A stretch of DNA of 26,443 nt from positions 1 through 26,443 of the forward strand of contig CAYPVK010000014.1 of NCBI GenBank assembly GCA_964414185.1, given 5' to 3'. A model generated the notes under the pieces. That model had not been told where the DNA came from. It saw only the letters and a list, made by a program, of their open reading frames with translations, and searched no databases. This document shows, one piece after another, positions 22,592 to 26,443 of the stretch. This DNA comes from UBA7488 sp964414185 (GTDB lineage: Bacteria > Pseudomonadota > Alphaproteobacteria > CAAHEQ01 > UBA3637). The number at the start of each line of letters is the position of its first letter. The first letter of the stretch is position 1. The translations under genes were made by a program, and so were the position numbers.

Positions 22592-22867
22592 TTATTCCCG
22601 AACACGACCGTTTTTGCAGCCTTTAGATATTTCTTTGGTTTTAAGGCATTTTACACTTTCAATACCCATTTCGACAACACCCGAAACACATCCGCCTGCA
22701 AGGGATAACGCACACAGCCCCATCAATACCATAGCGGTCGGTTCATGTAACGGCACAACCGCAGCACCCGCGGCACCGAAAACGGTTGCCAAAGCAAAAC
22801 ACCCCATAAAAACTTTTTCTCTTATTTGAGCGGCATTTTTTTGTTCTTCTTTTGAATTTTGCTGCAT
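22592..22867 (-). CDS. Small two-helix membrane protein of unknown function
   Basis: 91 aa. A charged N-terminus (MQQNSKEEQKNAAQIREK) is followed by two hydrophobic segments: about 19-39 (VFMGCFALATVFGAAGAAVVP) and about 45-67 (AMVLMGLCALSLAGGCVSGVVEMG). A basic tail follows (KCLKTKEISKGCKNGRVRE). This predicts an inner-membrane hairpin. I recognise no family. AAGGAG lies 8 nt before the ATG and a near-consensus promoter precedes it, so it is probably a real gene. It sits between tuf and tRNA-Trp, which are usually adjacent, with terminators on both sides, so it is an insertion into the conserved cluster with its own transcription. Confidence 0.7.
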   Translation of the reverse strand: MQQNSKEEQKNAAQIREKVFMGCFALATVFGAAGAAVVPLHEPTAMVLMGLCALSLAGGCVSGVVEMGIESVKCLKTKEISKGCKNGRVRE

Positions 22868-22990
22868 ATTTGTTTTCTCCTTAAACCGACAGATAAAAAC
22901 ACATTAATTTATATCTTGCCTTAATTACATTTCGACCGAAATTAACCTTTTTACCGCATAAAAATGCATTGTATATCCGAACGATATTAA

Positions 22991-23019
22991 AGTTTATCCG
23001 ATTTTTATTTTTATGTCAA
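22991..23019 (-). promoter_or_regulatory. Promoter of the small membrane protein gene
   Basis: A perfect TTGACA (23014-23019) and TAAACT (22991-22996) are spaced by 17 bp on the minus strand. The predicted leader is long, about 117 nt, with a small ATTTC / GAAAT stem. The surrounding gene-free stretch 22868-23239 otherwise holds only the tuf terminator and AT-rich sequence. Confidence 0.65.
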
Positions 23020-23175
23020 GTTTTTTGTTCATAAAAAATCCCGTTTGCTTCAACACACATTGTTCAAGGGGAAAAACATAAAAAAACGAGTACAAAAAAA
23101 ATGACCGACAATACAATCGCACCGTATTTTCAAAATCCGAGCTGCCCTAAAAATTCAAAAATGATCGGCAAACAA

Positions 23176-23213
23176 AAATCTCCCCCAAAGGACAAAACCT
23201 TCGAGAGAGATTT
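23176..23213 (-). terminator. Terminator of tuf
   Basis: AAATCTC / GAGATTT (7 bp) encloses a second stem, AAGG / CCTT. On the minus strand the hairpin ends in TTTTTGTTT. It begins 26 nt after the tuf stop codon. Confidence 0.65.
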
Positions 23214-23239
23214 CACAGCTTTAAACTGTCAAGCAGGCA

Positions 23240-24430
23240 TTATTGCAAAATTTTAGCAACAACACCGGCGCCGACCGTGTGGCCGCCTTCGCGGATAGCG
23301 AAGCGCAAACCTTCGTCCATGGCAACGGGAACAATCAAAGTAACAGTCAATTTGACGTTATCGCCCGGCATAACCATTTCCGTACCGGCAGGCAATTCGA
23401 TTGTACCTGTCACGTCCGTTGTACGGAAGTAGAATTGAGGTCTGTAGTTTGCGAAGAACGGCGTATGACGGCCACCTTCGTCTTTGCTCAAGATGTAAAC
23501 TTCAGATTCAAATTTCGTGTGCGGCGTGATTGTACCCGGTTTAGCCAAAACTTGACCGCGTTCAACTTCTTCACGTTTCGTACCACGCAAAAGAACACCA
23601 ATGTTATCACCGGCTTGACCTTGATCCAACAACTTGCGGAACATTTCAACGCCCGTACATGTTGTTTTTTGAGTGGGTTTCAAACCGACGATTTCAACTT
23701 CTTCGCCGACTTTGATGACACCGCGTTCAACACGACCCGTCACAACGGTACCGCGGCCGGAAATTGAAAATACGTCTTCAATCGGCATCAAGAACGGTTT
23801 GTCAACAGGACGATCCGGTTGCGGAATGTAAGAATCAACAGCTTCCATCAAAGCGATAATGGAATCGTGGCCGAGTGTTTTGTCCCCGCCTTCCAAAGCA
23901 ACTTTGGCGGAACCTTTGATAATGGGGATATCATCACCCGGGAATTGGTAAGATGACAACAATTCGCGGATTTCCATTTCAACCAATTCCAACAATTCGG
24001 CATCATCGACCATATCCACTTTGTTCATGTAAACAACAATGGCCGGCACACCGACTTGGCGAGCAAGCAAAATGTGTTCGCGTGTTTGCGGCATCGGACC
24101 GTCAGCGGCGGATACAACCAAGATAGCACCGTCCATTTGAGCGGCACCCGTAATCATGTTTTTAACATAGTCGGCGTGGCCCGGGCAGTCAACGTGAGCA
24201 TAGTGGCGGTTCGGTGTTTCATATTCAACGTGAGATGTTGAAATGGTGATACCGCGCGCTCTTTCTTCCGGAGCCTTATCAATGTTGGCGTAATCAACGA
24301 AGTTTGCGCCGCCGGCTTCGGCCAAAACTTTTGTAATGGCAGCCGTCAACGTTGTTTTACCGTGGTCAACGTGTCCAATGGTCCCGACGTTACAGTGGGG
24401 TTTGGATCTTTCAAATTTTTCTTTACTCAT
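23240..24430 (-). CDS. tuf: Elongation factor Tu
   Basis: 396 aa. GTPase motifs are complete: GHVDHGKT (19-26), RGITI of switch I, DCPGHADYVKN (about 81-91), NKVD (about 136-139) and GSAK. Domain 2 (ISGRGTVVTGRVERG) and domain 3 (ending VGAGVVAKIL) follow. It delivers aminoacyl-tRNA to the ribosome. It lies directly after tRNA-Tyr and tRNA-Gly on the same strand with no promoter seen between, so it is probably read with them, as in other Proteobacteria. AAGGA lies upstream of the ATG at a slightly long spacing. Residues contacted by kirromycin-type antibiotics were not examined. It is the only tuf copy in this window. Confidence 0.98.
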   Translation of the reverse strand: MSKEKFERSKPHCNVGTIGHVDHGKTTLTAAITKVLAEAGGANFVDYANIDKAPEERARGITISTSHVEYETPNRHYAHVDCPGHADYVKNMITGAAQMDGAILVVSAADGPMPQTREHILLARQVGVPAIVVYMNKVDMVDDAELLELVEMEIRELLSSYQFPGDDIPIIKGSAKVALEGGDKTLGHDSIIALMEAVDSYIPQPDRPVDKPFLMPIEDVFSISGRGTVVTGRVERGVIKVGEEVEIVGLKPTQKTTCTGVEMFRKLLDQGQAGDNIGVLLRGTKREEVERGQVLAKPGTITPHTKFESEVYILSKDEGGRHTPFFANYRPQFYFRTTDVTGTIELPAGTEMVMPGDNVKLTVTLIVPVAMDEGLRFAIREGGHTVGAGVVAKILQ

Positions 24431-24515
24431 TTTTATTTCTTTCCTTAACTGATCAGTGTTAAAAAATAAATCCCGATTTCAGGGATCTTAAATGCGTCCC
24501 TTTCGGAACATTTAT

Positions 24516-24589
24516 TGGAGCGGGTGAAGGGAATCGAACCCTCGTATTCAGCTTGGAAGGCTGCTGCTCTGCCATTGAGCTACACCCGC
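24516..24589 (-). tRNA. trnG: tRNA-Gly (TCC anticodon)
   Basis: 74 nt with encoded CCA. The acceptor stem is GCGGGTG / CACCCGC, and the anticodon loop CTTCCAA sits in the GCAGC / GCTGA stem, whose outer G-A mismatch I also recall in related bacteria. The T arm is GGTTCGATTCC. Its last 14 nt and 5 nt of flank recur at 31-49 on the other strand. Confidence 0.97.
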
Positions 24590-24822
24590 CTAATCTTTAA
24601 GCCGCTTTCGTTTGAACTGCTGCACACGGACTGTTTTATTTTTAAAACCGCCGAAAGCCCGTCCGAAACGAACCGCTTAAATTTTGCACCCTTTCCGGGT
24701 TTATGAAAGATGAACTTTTCCCCCTGAAAGAGTACCCCGCTCTTTTTTAATGAAACGGGCGGCGCCTGATTTTATTTCGATGAACCATAAAAATAAAACG
24801 GATTGCCGACAGCCCATTAAAA

Positions 24823-24908
24823 TGGTGGAAAGGGAAGGATTCGAACCTTCGTACTCCTGAGAGGGCAGATTTACAGTCTGCTGCCATTAACCACTCGGCC
24901 ACCTTTCC
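24823..24908 (-). tRNA. trnY: tRNA-Tyr (GTA anticodon)
   Basis: 86 nt with encoded CCA. It is a class II tRNA with a long variable arm. The acceptor stem is GGAAAGG / CCTTTCC, and the anticodon GTA lies in the loop of CAGACTGTAAATCTG. It is first in the tRNA-Tyr / tRNA-Gly / tuf unit. The 233 bp to tRNA-Gly hold no gene, only an AAAGAG / CTCTTT inverted repeat near 24727-24745. Confidence 0.97.
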
Positions 24909-24919
24909 ACTTTTTCGGC

Positions 24920-24957
24920 GTCTTATGCCTTAAGGGTTCTTAAAGCATACATAAGAC
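24920..24957 (-). promoter_or_regulatory. Long hairpin at the 5' end of the tRNA-Tyr transcript
   Basis: GTCTTATG / CATAAGAC (24920-24927 and 24950-24957) forms an 8-bp outer stem. An inner TTAAG / CTTAA stem has a 4-nt loop. It begins at the predicted transcription start (near 24959) and ends 11 nt before the mature tRNA. It has no T run, so a processing or stability role is more likely than termination. Confidence 0.45.
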
Positions 24958-24965
24958 AGATTGGG

Positions 24966-24994
24966 ATTATGCCCGCTTTCCGATAAAATGTCAA
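24966..24994 (-). promoter_or_regulatory. Strong promoter of the tRNA-Tyr / tRNA-Gly / tuf operon
   Basis: A perfect TTGACA (24989-24994) and CATAAT (24966-24971) are spaced by 17 bp on the minus strand. It is divergent from the rlmB promoter about 150 bp away. Confidence 0.75.
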
Positions 24995-25142
24995 GCACTT
25001 TTTTTCATACCGACGAAAATTCGTCTTAACCGTTGATTTGCAAGGCCCATTGCCTGCCACAGGCAGCAAAACGCACCACCGCAACGTTCGCCCCCCGTTG
25101 CGGACAATATAAGCAAAACAAGGCGGCGCGCGGATTTTTAAA

Positions 25143-25171
25143 TTGCTTTTCGAAAAACGCCGTGTTATAGT
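25143..25171 (+). promoter_or_regulatory. Extended -10 promoter of rlmB
   Basis: TTGCTT (25143-25148) and TATAGT (25166-25171) are spaced by 17 bp, with TG-n before the -10. The start near 25178 excludes the in-frame TTG at 25143 as a start codon, because it lies within the -35 box. Confidence 0.6.
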
Positions 25172-25205
25172 GCTTTCGGCTTCAGCTTTTAAAAATCAAA
25201 GGAAA

Positions 25206-26027
25206 ATGCCTAAAAGGCCGAATCGGCGCCGTAAATTCGGAACGCAAAATTTGCAAAGGAACAAACCCATGTCAAAACAACGATTTAAAAACGAAATGAA
25301 AAACAAAAACGCGGATATATGGCTTTACGGGATGCACCCCGTGACGTTAGCTTTGCAAAACAAAAACCGCGTGATTAAGGAAATTTGGGCAACACGCGGG
25401 GCAGCGGCCGAATTGAACATCCCGAAAAACATTCCGTTGCGCTTAGCGGAACGCAGCCAAATCGAATCCGCAGTCGGGCGCGACGCCGTTCACCAAGGCG
25501 TTGCGGCAAAAGCCGAACCGTTACCCCCCTATACAATAAACGATTTGTTGGCGGACACGGAAAATAAGGATAAAGCTTTGGCCGTTATTTTGGATCAAGT
25601 AACCGACCCGCACAATATCGGAGCCGTTTTGCGTTCGGCGGCGGCCTTTGATGCGGCGGCGGTTATTATCCCCGATGCGGGTGCGCCCGACGAAACGGGG
25701 ACTTTGGCAAAATCCGCCAGCGGTGCTTTGGAACTTGTCCCGTTGATTAAAGTATCGAATTTGGCGCGGGCGATGGAAACATTAAAACAAAACGGCTTTT
25801 GGTGCATCGGCATGGACGGGTACGCCAAAGAAAGCTTAAGCGCGCATAAATTGCCGAAAAAATGCGTTATCGTCATGGGTTCCGAAGGCGACGGGTTGAG
25901 ACGTTTAACCGCCGAAAATTGCGACTATATGGTCAAATTGCCGATGAACGAAACGATTGAAAGCTTAAACGTTTCAAACGCTTGCGCCATTGCATTGTAC
26001 GAATATTATCGCACACATAACGGTTAA
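25206..26027 (+). CDS. rlmB: 23S rRNA (guanosine-2'-O-)-methyltransferase RlmB
   Basis: 273 aa from the ATG at 25206. An alternative ATG at 25269 has a better-spaced AAAGGA and would give 252 aa. A basic N-terminal tail of about 30 residues, common in alphaproteobacterial members, is followed by the substrate-binding domain (LYGMHPVTLALQNKNR, VHQGVAAKAEPLPPY). The SpoU/TrmH knotted domain has all three motifs: VTDPHNIGAVLRSAAAF (motif 1, with the catalytic Asn and Arg), VIVMGSEGDGLRRL (motif 2) and ETIESLNVSNACAIALYEY (motif 3). It methylates the ribose of G2251 in the ribosomal P-site loop using S-adenosylmethionine. The assignment to RlmB rather than another SpoU member rests on overall architecture and position next to tRNA-Tyr/tuf. 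Confidence 0.9.
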   Translation: MPKRPNRRRKFGTQNLQRNKPMSKQRFKNEMKNKNADIWLYGMHPVTLALQNKNRVIKEIWATRGAAAELNIPKNIPLRLAERSQIESAVGRDAVHQGVAAKAEPLPPYTINDLLADTENKDKALAVILDQVTDPHNIGAVLRSAAAFDAAAVIIPDAGAPDETGTLAKSASGALELVPLIKVSNLARAMETLKQNGFWCIGMDGYAKESLSAHKLPKKCVIVMGSEGDGLRRLTAENCDYMVKLPMNETIESLNVSNACAIALYEYYRTHNG

Positions 26028-26079
26028 GATTTTTTATTCGGCAGGCGGATTTTGCTGTCTGCCGTTCGCCGCACCATAC

Positions 26080-26113
26080 AAAAAAAGGAAGAGAATTTTC
26101 TCTTCCTTTTTTT
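26080..26113. terminator. Bidirectional terminator between rlmB and the right-edge gene
   Basis: AAAAAAAGGAAGAG / CTCTTCCTTTTTTT is a perfect stem with a 6-nt loop and T runs on both strands. It serves the two convergent genes. Confidence 0.85.
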
Positions 26114-26121
26114 ATTAGAAA

Positions 26122-26443
26122 TTATTTTGATACAACATAGTTCCACGGTTGTTCCGTACCCAATTCTTTACACGTGTCGAAATCGGTCGTTGTCCAAGTC
26201 ACGGGTTCCGTTGAAGTGTAAGTCATATCCGAATAACTGCTTTCAATCATCATCGTGGAAGCGTATACCGAACCATCGCCGTCATAGGTTGAATTCGTAA
26301 ACTCTGTCGCAACCGTGATCGGCATAAAGCTTGCCGTCACCGCCATAGCGGTCACTTCATACGGCGTTACCGTCGGCGTCGTCCACAACGGCGTCGGAGT
26401 CGATGGTGTGGCCGGCGGTGTCGTCATTTCCGGTGTTGTCATT
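26122..26443 (-). CDS. Partial gene: C-terminus of a Thr/Pro-rich protein
   Basis: At least 106 residues; the frame probably continues beyond the right edge. The visible part begins with MTTPE-MTTPP, a 5-residue (15-bp) tandem unit, then a Thr/Pro-rich stretch (PATPSTPTPLWTTPTVTP). A Thr/Ser-rich, beta-prone region ends in ELGTEQPWNYVVSK. Such linkers are common in exported surface proteins, but no domain or anchor is recognisable. The ATG at 26442 is probably internal: no ribosome binding site can be seen because the sequence ends there. Confidence 0.5.
   Translation of the reverse strand, partial: MTTPEMTTPPATPSTPTPLWTTPTVTPYEVTAMAVTASFMPITVATEFTNSTYDGDGSVYASTMMIESSYSDMTYTSTEPVTWTTTDFDTCKELGTEQPWNYVVSK

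Noticed and set aside
24515..24706. Open frame beginning MERVKGIEPSYSAWKAAALPLSYTR
   Set aside because: It is the antisense translation of tRNA-Gly, another frequent annotation artefact.

Overview
The window looks like a chromosome segment of a host-associated, low-to-moderate-GC alphaproteobacterium. The evidence is a clear CcrM cell-cycle methyltransferase, the alphaproteobacterial order rlmB / tRNA-Tyr / tRNA-Gly / tuf / tRNA-Trp / secE-nusG-rplKAJL-rpoBC, and an unusual pilin-like protein with the segment SMVEMLGVLAIIGVLSISG. I associate that pilin family with uncultured gut Alphaproteobacteria. This placement is inference from gene content, not a database match.

Left region (1-3240): a strikingly AT-rich island carries a divergent restriction-modification pair. 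On the minus strand is an HNH endonuclease. On the plus strand is a two-domain DNA methyltransferase that joins a complete cytosine-C5 enzyme to a beta-class amino-methyltransferase. A 19-bp copy of the 3' end of a tRNA-Gly gene plus its flank lies at the left edge, which suggests a tRNA-targeted integration junction.

Middle region (3420-10000): mostly minus-strand chromosomal genes follow. They are a membrane-anchored M23 peptidase, a Cys/Gly-rich lipoprotein, ccrM (with two GANTC sites in its leader) and a secreted protein of unknown function. Then come a plus-strand pair (a dUTPase-fold protein that has lost its catalytic motifs, overlapping a secreted SH3 protein) and a pilin-like gene. 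A gene-poor stretch at 9605-10024 has a C9 tract, a possible broken small gene and a plus-strand terminator.

Right region (10025-24910): this is the core transcription and translation cluster on the minus strand. In transcription order it runs tRNA-Tyr, tRNA-Gly, tuf, a small membrane protein with its own promoter, tRNA-Trp, secE, nusG, rplK, rplA, rplJ, rplL, rpoB, rpoC. Three promoters with a TTGACA -35 box and exactly 17-bp spacing drive tRNA-Tyr, the small membrane gene and tRNA-Trp. The leaders contain conspicuous hairpins, including an L10-type leader before rplJ and a large rplL-rpoB spacer. rlmB (23S rRNA 2'-O-methyltransferase) diverges from the tRNA-Tyr promoter, and the window ends in a partial Thr/Pro-rich gene.

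The strongest leads are the dual-chemistry methyltransferase fusion beside an HNH nuclease and a tRNA-end repeat, the degenerate dUTPase, and the GANTC-bearing ccrM leader.
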